A stretch of DNA of 35,763 bases. It comes from Candidatus Aminicenantota bacterium (GTDB taxonomy: Bacteria; Acidobacteriota; Aminicenantia; Aminicenantales; UBA4085). The position numbers were made by a program, and so were the translations under genes. Positions 8,598 to 15,826 of this stretch are shown piece after piece (positions within the stretch are counted from its first letter, which is position 1; each line of letters starts with the position of its first letter). Below the pieces are notes generated by a model. It did not search any database. It saw nothing but the letters and a program-made list of their open reading frames with translations, and was not told the origin of the DNA. The stretch spans positions 1-35,763 of the forward strand of contig JALHTW010000193.1 of NCBI GenBank assembly GCA_022866045.1, given 5' to 3'.

Positions 8598-9194
8598 GTG
8601 CTTTTCGTTGTCAGCGGGCCATCGGGATGCGGGAAGTCGACCATTATCCACCACGTGATGAGGGACCTGCGGAACGTCCAGTTCTCGGTCTCGTACACGA
8701 CTCGCCCGAGACGTCCGTCGGAACAGGACGGGAGAGACTATCATTTTGTGACCAAGCCGGAGTTCGAGCGGATGATCGCGAGAAGGCAGTTCGTCGAATG
8801 GGCCGAGGTCCATGGGCACTATTACGGAACGTCGAAGAAAGAAATCGCTCAAAAGGCGAAAGCCGGCGACCTCGTCCTGGATATCGACATCCAGGGAGCG
8901 CGCCAGATCAAGTCCAGGCCTGTTCGCGCTGTGTTCGTCTTCGTCCTGCCGCCGATGTTCGACGAGTTGAAACGGCGGCTCAAGGAGAGGGGCGAGGACA
9001 AGCCCGAGGTCATCGGCCAGAGGCTCATGCACGCCAAGAAGGAGATCAGGCACTACGTGCTCTTCGATTACGTCGTGATCAACAACAAGCTCGACCGGGC
9101 CGTGCTCGAGCTCGAATCCATCATCCTCGGCGGGCGGTGCCGGCTCGACGTCCGGAAGCCGCAGATCAAAGAAATATTGAAAAGTTTTCGATAA
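8598..9194 (+). CDS. gmk: Guanylate kinase
   Basis: It phosphorylates GMP to GDP with ATP in purine nucleotide supply. The P-loop (VVSGPSGCGKSTI), the GMP-binding segment (VSYTTRPRRPSEQDGRDYHF) and the lid/base region (DIDIQGARQIK) are intact; the length of 198 residues is standard. The start is GTG, which follows an AAAAGGAGGGACGG ribosome binding site and places the P-loop at the usual distance from the N-terminus. It is in the middle of the operon. The small rpoZ (RNA polymerase omega) gene that often follows gmk is not present in the 68-bp gap. Confidence 0.95.
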   Translation: MLFVVSGPSGCGKSTIIHHVMRDLRNVQFSVSYTTRPRRPSEQDGRDYHFVTKPEFERMIARRQFVEWAEVHGHYYGTSKKEIAQKAKAGDLVLDIDIQGARQIKSRPVRAVFVFVLPPMFDELKRRLKERGEDKPEVIGQRLMHAKKEIRHYVLFDYVVINNKLDRAVLELESIILGGRCRLDVRKPQIKEILKSFR

Positions 9195-9200
9195 CACGAA

Positions 9201-9239
9201 TTCCCTTTTTTCCCTTTTAAGAAAGGGGGTCGAAGGGGA
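9201..9239. repeat. Imperfect C/T-rich - A/G-rich palindrome in the gmk-coaBC gap
   Basis: TTCCCTTTTTTCCCTTT is followed after TAAG by AAAGGGGGTCGAAGGGGA, giving an imperfect hairpin. It resembles the palindromes near 4.5 and 32.5 kb. There is no following T-run, so it should not end the operon. Confidence 0.4.
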
Positions 9240-9262
9240 CTTGAAAGACAAAAGGTGTAACC

Positions 9263-10456
9263 ATGGCCAAGATCGCATTGGGTGTCACGTCCTCTGTCAG
9301 CATTTATAAGGCCTGCGAGGTCCTGCGAGGCTTCCAAAAGGCCGGCCACGACGTCCAGGTGATCATGTCCCGGAACGCGGCAAAGCTTATCTCTCCGCTC
9401 CTCTTCAATTCTCTGTCCGGACACAAGACCATCGTCGAGCTGTTCGAGGAGGACCATCCCTGGTCCGTGGCCCACATCGCCTTGGCCAAGGAGGTCGGCC
9501 TTCTTGCCGTGGTGCCGGCGACGGCCAACATCATCGGGAAATTCGCCTCGGGTGTGGCCGATGATTTCTTGTCCACGTTCTACCTGGCGGTCGAGGCGCC
9601 CATCCTTGTCGCGCCCGCTATGAACGAAGCGATGCTCCTCCACCGCCAGACGCAGGATAATATGATGAAGCTCCGCGCCCAGGGCGTGGACTTTGTCGAG
9701 CCCGCGAAAGGGTACCTTGCCTGCGGGGATGAAGGGTGGGGGAGGCTTGCCGACCCGGACGATATCGTCCGCCGCGGCCTCGAGCTCTTAAAAAAGAGGG
9801 TCAGCCTTCAGGGCAAGACCATCCTCGTGACCGCCGGGCCGACCCGCGAATATCTCGATCCTGTCCGCTTTCTTTCCAACCGGTCCTCGGGAAAAATGGG
9901 TTTTGAGATGGCCCGGGAGGCTCTCTTGCGCGGGGCCCGCGTCATCCTCGTGGCGGGACCCTCCCAGGTCGCGCCGCCGGCCAAGGCTGATCTCGTCCGG
10001 ATCGAGAGCGCGGCCGACATGGAAAAAGAGGTTTTGAAACGGTTCCCGAAAGCGGATATCGTGGTCATGGCCGCCGCCGTCGCCGATTTCACGTTCGCCG
10101 AGAGGACCGGCCGGAAGATCAAAAGACAGGACTTGCCGGAAGCCCTGAGGCTCGTTCGGACGATGGATATTTTGAAGGCCTTGGGCGAACGAAAGAAGGG
10201 CCAGTTCCTCGTCGGTTTTGCCGCGGAGACTGAAGACCTGCGGGCCAACGCTGGCAAAAAGATCAAAGCGAAAAAATTGGATTTCATCGTGGCCAATGAC
10301 GTCTCCAGGGAGGGGACCGGGTTCGACGCGGACGATAATCAGGCTCTTCTCATCGATGCCAAAGGCCATGCGACCGAGACCCAGAAAATGAGCAAACGCG
10401 AGCTGAGCCGCGTGATCTGGGACGCGATCGAGGCATCTCTTGGAAAAAGACGCTGA
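9263..10456 (+). CDS. coaBC: Bifunctional phosphopantothenoylcysteine decarboxylase / phosphopantothenate-cysteine ligase
   Basis: It carries out two successive steps of coenzyme A synthesis: CTP-dependent joining of cysteine to 4'-phosphopantothenate (CoaB) and FMN-dependent decarboxylation to 4'-phosphopantetheine (CoaC). The N-terminal CoaC flavoprotein domain shows the histidine segment VAHIAL, the PAMNEAM motif and the active-site cysteine loop GYLACGDEGWGRL. The C-terminal CoaB domain starts at KTILVTAGPTREYLDPVRFL, with SSGKMGF, VMAAAVADF and a KIKR segment before the dimer interface. The length of 397 residues matches fused CoaBC. coaD, the next enzyme of the pathway, is also in this window but in the divergent pilus operon. 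Confidence 0.95.
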   Translation: MAKIALGVTSSVSIYKACEVLRGFQKAGHDVQVIMSRNAAKLISPLLFNSLSGHKTIVELFEEDHPWSVAHIALAKEVGLLAVVPATANIIGKFASGVADDFLSTFYLAVEAPILVAPAMNEAMLLHRQTQDNMMKLRAQGVDFVEPAKGYLACGDEGWGRLADPDDIVRRGLELLKKRVSLQGKTILVTAGPTREYLDPVRFLSNRSSGKMGFEMAREALLRGARVILVAGPSQVAPPAKADLVRIESAADMEKEVLKRFPKADIVVMAAAVADFTFAERTGRKIKRQDLPEALRLVRTMDILKALGERKKGQFLVGFAAETEDLRANAGKKIKAKKLDFIVANDVSREGTGFDADDNQALLIDAKGHATETQKMSKRELSRVIWDAIEASLGKRR

Positions 10457-11156
10457 CAAGCTCCTGTCCAATCTCGAAGAGAGGTTGAAGTTCTTCCGGG
10501 ACATTGGAGCGGACTTCGTTTTTAAAAACGAGACGGCACCGGTGCGGACGCCTTCGCCGCCCGGCGGACCTTCTTCCTCTCCGCCTCCCGCTTCGATGGA
10601 CATCCAGGCGGTCCACGAGGAGATCCTCCGCTGCCGGAAATGTCCCTTGGCGGCCGGCCGGACACAGGCCGTCCCCGGCGAAGGACACCTCCACGCCGAG
10701 CTTATGTTCGTCGGCGAGGGGCCGGGACACGACGAAGACGTTCAGGGCCGGCCGTTCGTCGGCCGAGCTGGCCAGCTCCTGACAAAGATCATTCGGGCGA
10801 TGACGTATGAACGCGCGGATGTCTTCATCACGAACATCGTCAAATGCCGACCGCCCAACAACCGCGTCCCCCGCCGGGACGAGATCGAGATCTGCTCGCC
10901 CTATCTCCGCGAGCAGATCCTGAACATCCGTCCCAAGGTGATCGTTACGTTGGGAAAGGTTGCGACCGATTTATTCGTCCCCGATGCCTTCGGCGCCATG
11001 ACGACGCTCCGCGGTCAGTTCTATGACTGGAACGGCATCCCGGTCATGCCGACCTTTCATCCGTCCTACCTCATCCGCAATGAAGGGAACAAGGAAATCA
11101 AGAAGATGGTCTGGGACGATATGCAGAAGGTCATGGTCCGCCTCGGCAGAAAATGA
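10440..11156 (+). CDS. Uracil-DNA glycosylase, family 4 (Fe-S)
   Basis: It removes uracil from DNA as the first step of base-excision repair. Four cysteines suited to a 4Fe-4S cluster are present (CRKC at about 65-68, one in TNIVKC about 136, and one in EICSPY about 152). The catalytic motif A region reads GEGPGHDEDVQGRPFVGRAG, close to the family form, and the DNA-clamping motif is HPSYLIR. An N-terminal proline-rich linker of about 25 residues separates a short helical extension from the core, as in phage-polymerase-linked relatives. The start is a TTG overlapping the end of coaBC, preceded by GAGG; an internal ATG (MDIQAVHEE) is an alternative giving a core-only protein. Its stop overlaps the priA start. 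Confidence 0.88.
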   Translation: MEKDADKLLSNLEERLKFFRDIGADFVFKNETAPVRTPSPPGGPSSSPPPASMDIQAVHEEILRCRKCPLAAGRTQAVPGEGHLHAELMFVGEGPGHDEDVQGRPFVGRAGQLLTKIIRAMTYERADVFITNIVKCRPPNNRVPRRDEIEICSPYLREQILNIRPKVIVTLGKVATDLFVPDAFGAMTTLRGQFYDWNGIPVMPTFHPSYLIRNEGNKEIKKMVWDDMQKVMVRLGRK

Positions 11157-13306
11157 CCCTCTACGCCGAAGTCGTTTTTCCTCTTCCTCTCAGTCAGAGC
11201 TTTTTTTATATCATCCCGCCCAAAGACCTCGACGGGGCAAAGCCCGGCGTCAGGATCATCGCGCCGTTGGGCCATAAAATGCAGGCCGGATTCATCGTCC
11301 AGGTTCATGAGCACAGACCGTTGGCTGATATCCCTCTCAAGGAGATCCGCGAGGTCATTGATGAAGAAGCCGTGATTTCTCCGGTTGCACTATCCTTCAC
11401 CCGCCGTCTGAGCGCGCATTATTGTTCATCCTGGGGAGAGTTCCTCCAGGCGATGCTTCCTCCGTCCCTGGAGATCAAGACATCGGCCAAGGTTCGCCTG
11501 ACAGAAAAAGGGATCGAGGCCCTTCAGAACAAGACGCTGTCCAGGGAAGAAAAGAAAGTCGCCGAGATTCTCGGGACGAACGCCTACAGCGCTTTTTATC
11601 TGCGCCGAAGATCCGGCGTGAAGAGCCTTCGGTCCTTGATCTTGCGCATGGACAAAAAAGGTCTTGTCCAGGTCCTGGAGGGGAAAAAGAGACCGAAGAA
11701 GAGAGAGCCGGCCCCTCTCCGCGCCCGGCCGACCCAGCTCGAGCTTGATTTTCTGGTCGATCCCGCCGCCCGGAGCGCTTTGGACGCAATGGCCGGGCCG
11801 CTCGAAAAAAAGATATTCGCCCCTTTTTATCTCTTTGGGGACAGGGACGCACGGCGGGCGGCCTATGTCCATTTGATCCGAAGCGTGCTGGCGCGCTCCA
11901 AACAAGTCCTTTATCTCCTTCCGGAGCTGGCGCCGTCCGGTCCTCTCCGGGACATGCTGGAAATACGCCTTGGTGAAGCCGTCGGGTCGTTCCACGGCCA
12001 GATGTCAGAAAATGCCCGGGAACGCGAATGGCAGAAGATCAAGGCCGGGACAAGGCGCATCGCGGTCGGTCCGCGGTCGGTCCTCTTTGCTCCGGCGGAA
12101 AACGTTGGCCTGATCATTGTCGATGAAGAGCACGACGATGCCTATGTTCAATCTGAAAGTCCGGTCTATGACGCGCGAAGGGGAGCATGGCTGATAGCGG
12201 CCGAACGGGGCTCGTTGCTGGTCTCCGGCTCCGATGTCCCGACCGTCGAGGCTTTTCACAAAGCGCGGACCGGAGGCTATCTCATCACCCTGGCCGGCTC
12301 CGGAGAGAAAAAAAATGTCTTGATCGCCGACGACAGGTCTGAGCGGGGCCTGTTAACTCAAGCTCTTCGGGAAGGTCTTCAAAAGAATCTCAGCGCCGGG
12401 CGGCCCAGCCTGGTATTCTTAAACCGCCGCGGATATGCGTCCCTGCTTTTTTGTCCGCGGTGCGGCCTTATCCCCAAGTGCGAGCGCTGTGATATTTCCC
12501 TGGCTTACTATAAAAAAGAAGAAAGGCTGGTCTGTCGGTATTGCAACAGCTCCCGGCCGAAAACCTCGTCCTGCCCGGCGTGCGGAAGCCGGGTGATGGA
12601 GCCGAGAGGGGTCGGAGTGGAAGCCGTAGAGGAAGAGCTCCGGAGGCTTTTCTCTCGAGCCCGCATTTCGAGCTTCGACAGCGACCGGGTGAGGACCAAG
12701 GCGGCGGGCGAAAAGGTTTTGCGGAATTTCAGGGAAGGGAAGATCGATATCCTCGTCGGAACGCAGATGCTCGCTCACCAGACGGAGCTCCCGCCCGTGG
12801 CGATGGTCGGAATTATCAATCCCGAAGCGTTGCTGGCCTTCGCGGATTTCCGGGCTTCCCAGAAGGCCTTTCAAGCCATCCATCGCCTGATGCGTTTCGC
12901 CGCCTCTGGAGACTCGGGAGCCGAGATCGTGATCCAGACGGCCTTCCCCGACCACTACAGCATCCGGGAGGCGGCGGGTCAGGATTATCTCGCCTATTTC
13001 GACCAGGAGATCCGGTTTCGCCGGCTCATGAATTATCCGCCGTTTGCGGCCATGGCCGAGGTCGTGCTGGTCGGCAGAGACCGGAGGCCGCTCGCCCGCA
13101 AAGCGAGAGATCTCGTCGGCCGGGTGAAGGCGTTCAGCCGGGACATCGAGATCCTAGGACCGGCCGTGTCGCCGCCGTCCCCGGGCAAAGGAGAGAGGGG
13201 AGTCCAGGTGATCCTGAAGTCCAGGGAAAGCGAAACGCTCGAAGCGTGTCTGGCCGAATGTCTGAAAACGATCGGTGCCAGGCGGTCCGTCGTAAGATAT
13301 GATTAA
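11153..13306 (+). CDS. priA: Primosomal protein PriA with degenerate helicase motifs
   Basis: PriA recognises stalled replication forks and reloads the replicative helicase. The N-terminal 3'-DNA-binding domain (AEVVFPLPLSQSFFYIIP) and all eight zinc-binding cysteines (CPRC, CERC, CRYC, CPAC; about residues 434-477) are intact. The ATPase core is not: the position of the Walker A motif (normally GVTGSGKTEVY) reads FYLFGDRDARRAAYVHLI, motif III (normally GSATPS) reads SGSDVPTVEAF, and the QVAGRAGR motif VI reads HRLMRFAASG. Walker B survives as DEEH. It is therefore predicted to bind DNA and partners but not to unwind DNA by ATP hydrolysis, as has been reported for the PriA pseudohelicase of Deinococcus. 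The length of 717 residues is normal. It is the last gene of the operon. Confidence 0.9.
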   Translation: MTLYAEVVFPLPLSQSFFYIIPPKDLDGAKPGVRIIAPLGHKMQAGFIVQVHEHRPLADIPLKEIREVIDEEAVISPVALSFTRRLSAHYCSSWGEFLQAMLPPSLEIKTSAKVRLTEKGIEALQNKTLSREEKKVAEILGTNAYSAFYLRRRSGVKSLRSLILRMDKKGLVQVLEGKKRPKKREPAPLRARPTQLELDFLVDPAARSALDAMAGPLEKKIFAPFYLFGDRDARRAAYVHLIRSVLARSKQVLYLLPELAPSGPLRDMLEIRLGEAVGSFHGQMSENAREREWQKIKAGTRRIAVGPRSVLFAPAENVGLIIVDEEHDDAYVQSESPVYDARRGAWLIAAERGSLLVSGSDVPTVEAFHKARTGGYLITLAGSGEKKNVLIADDRSERGLLTQALREGLQKNLSAGRPSLVFLNRRGYASLLFCPRCGLIPKCERCDISLAYYKKEERLVCRYCNSSRPKTSSCPACGSRVMEPRGVGVEAVEEELRRLFSRARISSFDSDRVRTKAAGEKVLRNFREGKIDILVGTQMLAHQTELPPVAMVGIINPEALLAFADFRASQKAFQAIHRLMRFAASGDSGAEIVIQTAFPDHYSIREAAGQDYLAYFDQEIRFRRLMNYPPFAAMAEVVLVGRDRRPLARKARDLVGRVKAFSRDIEILGPAVSPPSPGKGERGVQVILKSRESETLEACLAECLKTIGARRSVVRYD

Positions 13307-13318
13307 TCCGTTCGTTAT

Positions 13319-14515
13319 CTATCCCTCGCTCTTTTTCTCACGCTCTCTCTTGTGCTTCAGCAGGCGGCGGGTCATGATGCCGAGGCCAGTAAATATTGCT
13401 GCGGCTGGGATGAGTGCCCAACGGAGGAAAGGCCTCGGATCAATCACCTCGATGTGTTCAAGCAGAACGGGCGGCTGGCTTTCGGGCATCTTTGAAGCCG
13501 ACGTGAGGTGAGTCTGGCCGGTCGAAAAAATGCGAAGTCGTCCTTCGCCCAGGGCTTTATCCACATCCATCTCGCCCAGGCCAGACTCGTAGGCATGATA
13601 GAGATGCGCCACTTCTTCCGGTTTGAATGAAAAAAAGTTAAGACAGCCATAGGCGTCAATGAGAACCGGGTCTACGCCAGCGATAATCTGGTTCAGACGT
13701 TTGATCTTTTCCGGATGAGTGATGTCGGTTTCTGGGCCTCCGGCTTGAAGGCGGGGCCTGGTAGGCAATCGGACCCGGATGGCCTCCAAGATATGAAGAT
13801 GGGCCTGGACCGGCGATGGCGTGTTAATATCAGCAATGCCTTGTTCGAGCTGAGCGTGCAAGGCGCTTGGCATCTCAAGAAAACCCATCATATGTTTGAG
13901 GCACATGGTCAGCCTGGTGACAACATGGCTCTTAGCGACGGCCATATTGATTCGCACATCGGCCTCAACCGCCGCTTTGATAACACCCAGCCTTTGAAAG
14001 GCCTTCCCTTTGGGGAGATCGACCTGGCAAAAAAGACTTTTAGGCGAGAGATTGCGGTCGGGAAAAATTTTTTCCACACCGAGGTTATCGACTGTGCCGC
14101 CGATGCCGTTGATTCGTAAGCAATCGGCGGTGCCCGGATCCAGGGAGCAGTGATCCATGACAGTAATACGGGCTGCGCCGGCACTCTTGACCATGAGAAT
14201 AAGCGCCGCCAGCAACCTGGGATCTGTCGAAGAAGCCGTCAAAGGGGGATAGGCCCAGGTTGCATTTGGCTTGATGGCGACTGTCTGGCCGGGCTTGATA
14301 AAGCGCTCTAGGCCGCCCAGCCCGTCGAAGGCCGTCTTGAGGATGGTTTCAGGAAAATCGGCGTCCGTGCCTTTGGATACCGCAACGGAGGGCGGGATTT
14401 CGGCGTTTGGAGCTAAATCGGACTCCGCCGGCCGGGCCAAATTGCGGCCCAACTCATGGGATGCGATGGCTACGAGTGCATTTTGGAGGAACTTGCGCCG
14501 GGTGAGTTTGGGCAT
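13319..14515 (-). CDS. Tat-exported DUF362 domain protein with C-terminal membrane anchor
   Basis: A twin-arginine signal (LTRRKFLQ, residues 4-11) is followed by a DUF362 domain (IKPNATWAYPP, MDHCSLDPGTADCL, VAKSHVVTRLTMCLKHMMGF, then GVDPVLIDAYGC). A hydrophobic C-terminal segment (WALIPAAAIFTGLGIM) and a basic tail suggest membrane anchoring with the domain outside. DUF362 proteins often occur with iron-sulfur proteins and several cysteines are conserved here, but no function is firmly known. Tat export implies folding with a cofactor in the cytoplasm, which is inference. The gene is convergent with priA (12-bp gap) and lies between two copies of the priA 3' end, which suggests it was inserted. 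A GGAG ribosome binding site precedes the start. Confidence 0.82.
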   Translation of the reverse strand: MPKLTRRKFLQNALVAIASHELGRNLARPAESDLAPNAEIPPSVAVSKGTDADFPETILKTAFDGLGGLERFIKPGQTVAIKPNATWAYPPLTASSTDPRLLAALILMVKSAGAARITVMDHCSLDPGTADCLRINGIGGTVDNLGVEKIFPDRNLSPKSLFCQVDLPKGKAFQRLGVIKAAVEADVRINMAVAKSHVVTRLTMCLKHMMGFLEMPSALHAQLEQGIADINTPSPVQAHLHILEAIRVRLPTRPRLQAGGPETDITHPEKIKRLNQIIAGVDPVLIDAYGCLNFFSFKPEEVAHLYHAYESGLGEMDVDKALGEGRLRIFSTGQTHLTSASKMPESQPPVLLEHIEVIDPRPFLRWALIPAAAIFTGLGIMTRRLLKHKREREKKSEG

Positions 14516-14731
14516 GCTCGGTCTCCATAACTTATCATTCCGGACTCGTTGATGAAATTATTTCAAGTTTAGCGAAAAACATGGGCCCTGTCCATAGAGA
14601 ATGCGACGTTGTCAGCATCTCGTTTTTCCTGATGACCTAACATTGTGATTCCGGGGGTCCTTTCGAGGGGTGCCTGGCCGAATGTCTGAAGACGATCAGG
14701 GCCAGAAGATCCGTCGCAAGATCATATATGA
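14516..14731. other. Gene-free gap between DUF362 gene and pilus-operon end, holding a palindrome
   Basis: No coding sequence is seen. Just upstream of the DUF362 gene is a perfect 13-bp palindrome (TGAAAT-T-ATTTCA) that could be an operator. The far end is the relic copy of the priA 3' end, listed separately. No clear terminator for the pilus operon was recognised here. Confidence 0.5.
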
Positions 14732-14738
14732 TTAATCG
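14674..14738 (+). pseudogene. Relic copy of the priA 3' end
   Basis: This stretch matches the last codons and stop region of priA at about 52 of 59 aligned positions by hand count, with one 5-bp insertion. Translated in the priA frame it still reads CLAECLKTIRARRSVARS, against CLAECLKTIGARRSVVRYD in the intact gene. Similarity fades about 16 bp upstream. The stop codon of the lipoprotein gene on the opposite strand falls inside it. It marks an insertion or recombination junction around the DUF362 gene. Confidence 0.8.
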
Positions 14739-15187
14739 GGAGCTCTGAGAACGTGGACGGTCACATCCTTGTAGAGATGACCTGGGGAGTTGGTTTCCAG
14801 TTGGGCCCGGATCACGACATCTTGGTCCGTGGCAATCTCGGATTGGAGAGGACCCAGAAACATCACTGAGGCGACGCCGTTCTCGTTGGAACGAACGATG
14901 CAGCGCTGGGAATAATCATAGAAATAGCCCGGTCCGCTGAGGATGGAGAAATAGACAACGGCATTCATGAGGGGAACGTTTCCGTCCTTGAGGACGACCT
15001 TGATCTGCGATGTCGGCCGTAGCGCCGTGGCATTGATCACGTTGGGGTTGGCCGTCAGGGTGAAGGTCAGGTGGATGGTGGACGGCCCATCCGGCGACGG
15101 CTCTTTGAGCGCGTCGCGAGAGCAGGCGGATGTCATGATCAGGGCGATGCCCAGACCCAGGATGAAAAGCACGGTTCTCGTTCTCAT
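14732..15187 (-). CDS. Lipoprotein with an Ig-like domain, pilus operon
   Basis: A short signal peptide ends in a lipobox (IMTSACS), so the mature protein should be anchored through a diacylglyceryl cysteine. The remaining ~130 residues look like a single immunoglobulin-type beta-sandwich of the invasin/Big1 kind (KVVLKDGNVPLMNAVVYF, then NENGVASVMFLGP). Such domains act in adhesion or as structural modules. The chosen ATG has a GAGGA ribosome binding site; an ATG five codons earlier overlaps the stop of the preceding gene. It is the last gene of the pilus operon, so a role linked to type IV pili or surface attachment is inferred. No specific family was recognised. Confidence 0.72.
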   Translation of the reverse strand: MRTRTVLFILGLGIALIMTSACSRDALKEPSPDGPSTIHLTFTLTANPNVINATALRPTSQIKVVLKDGNVPLMNAVVYFSILSGPGYFYDYSQRCIVRSNENGVASVMFLGPLQSEIATDQDVVIRAQLETNSPGHLYKDVTVHVLRAPD

Positions 15188-15198
15188 GGTCGTTGTCC

Positions 15199-15813
15199 TC
15201 ATCGGTCGGCATAGTTCGCGAAGTAGACGGGCAGAAAGCCCGTGGCCTTGACATTTTTATTGGCCAGGTCATGGCCGTAAAAATCCACCCGGGCGGTGAC
15301 GTTCAACACGTCGCCCTGATAGGCCTGATACAGGCTCAAAAGCGGCTCTTCCTGTTTGGCCACTTCGCGCACGATCACGAAGCGCACGTTCGCCAGTTGC
15401 CCGATGCGGACCAAAACAGAGAGTTCGCCCCCGAACGAATAGGGAACATCCAGGCCCTGGATGTTCTTGCCGTCCGATCGAATATAGGTCACGACATAGC
15501 GCGTGACCTGGATATCGTTGTATTGGGACGTCCCGAAAAGCGGGTCGGGGTTGAGCATCGAAGCGGAGAGGGTTACATTGGAGGTATCAGCCCGCCAGGA
15601 CTGCGCTCCCGTTACGGAGTCCGTGAGCACGACATCGGACTGTAAGAAGTCCGTAGCGATGCCGGCGATATCGGTCCCCATGATGCTCTCCACGACAAGG
15701 AGGCTGGCGGATTGTGTTTCATTTTCAATGGGATTGCAGGCGGCAAGGAAGAATGAGACGGCAATGAGGGACACGGCTTCAAGGACGTGTTTGAGGAGTC
15801 TTGCGTTTTTCAT
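15199..15813 (-). CDS. Lipoprotein of unknown function, pilus operon
   Basis: The N-terminal signal peptide ends in a lipobox (FFLAACNP) and the mature part is a ~180-residue beta-rich domain. It contains ARVDFYGHDLANKNVKATG near its end, a pattern seen in secreted Ig-like proteins, but I cannot name a family. It follows pilQ by 13 bp on the same strand and its stop overlaps the next lipoprotein start. PilQ secretins usually need a pilotin lipoprotein (PilW/PilF, TPR type) for outer-membrane assembly; this protein is not TPR-like, so calling it a pilotin would be speculation. Confidence 0.72.
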   Translation of the reverse strand: MKNARLLKHVLEAVSLIAVSFFLAACNPIENETQSASLLVVESIMGTDIAGIATDFLQSDVVLTDSVTGAQSWRADTSNVTLSASMLNPDPLFGTSQYNDIQVTRYVVTYIRSDGKNIQGLDVPYSFGGELSVLVRIGQLANVRFVIVREVAKQEEPLLSLYQAYQGDVLNVTARVDFYGHDLANKNVKATGFLPVYFANYADR

Positions 15814-15826
15814 CGGTTTGTTCCTC

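Noticed and set aside
8112-9278. 388-residue minus-strand ORF opposite yicC and gmk
   Set aside because: Both genes on the plus strand are unmistakable; this frame has no motif.
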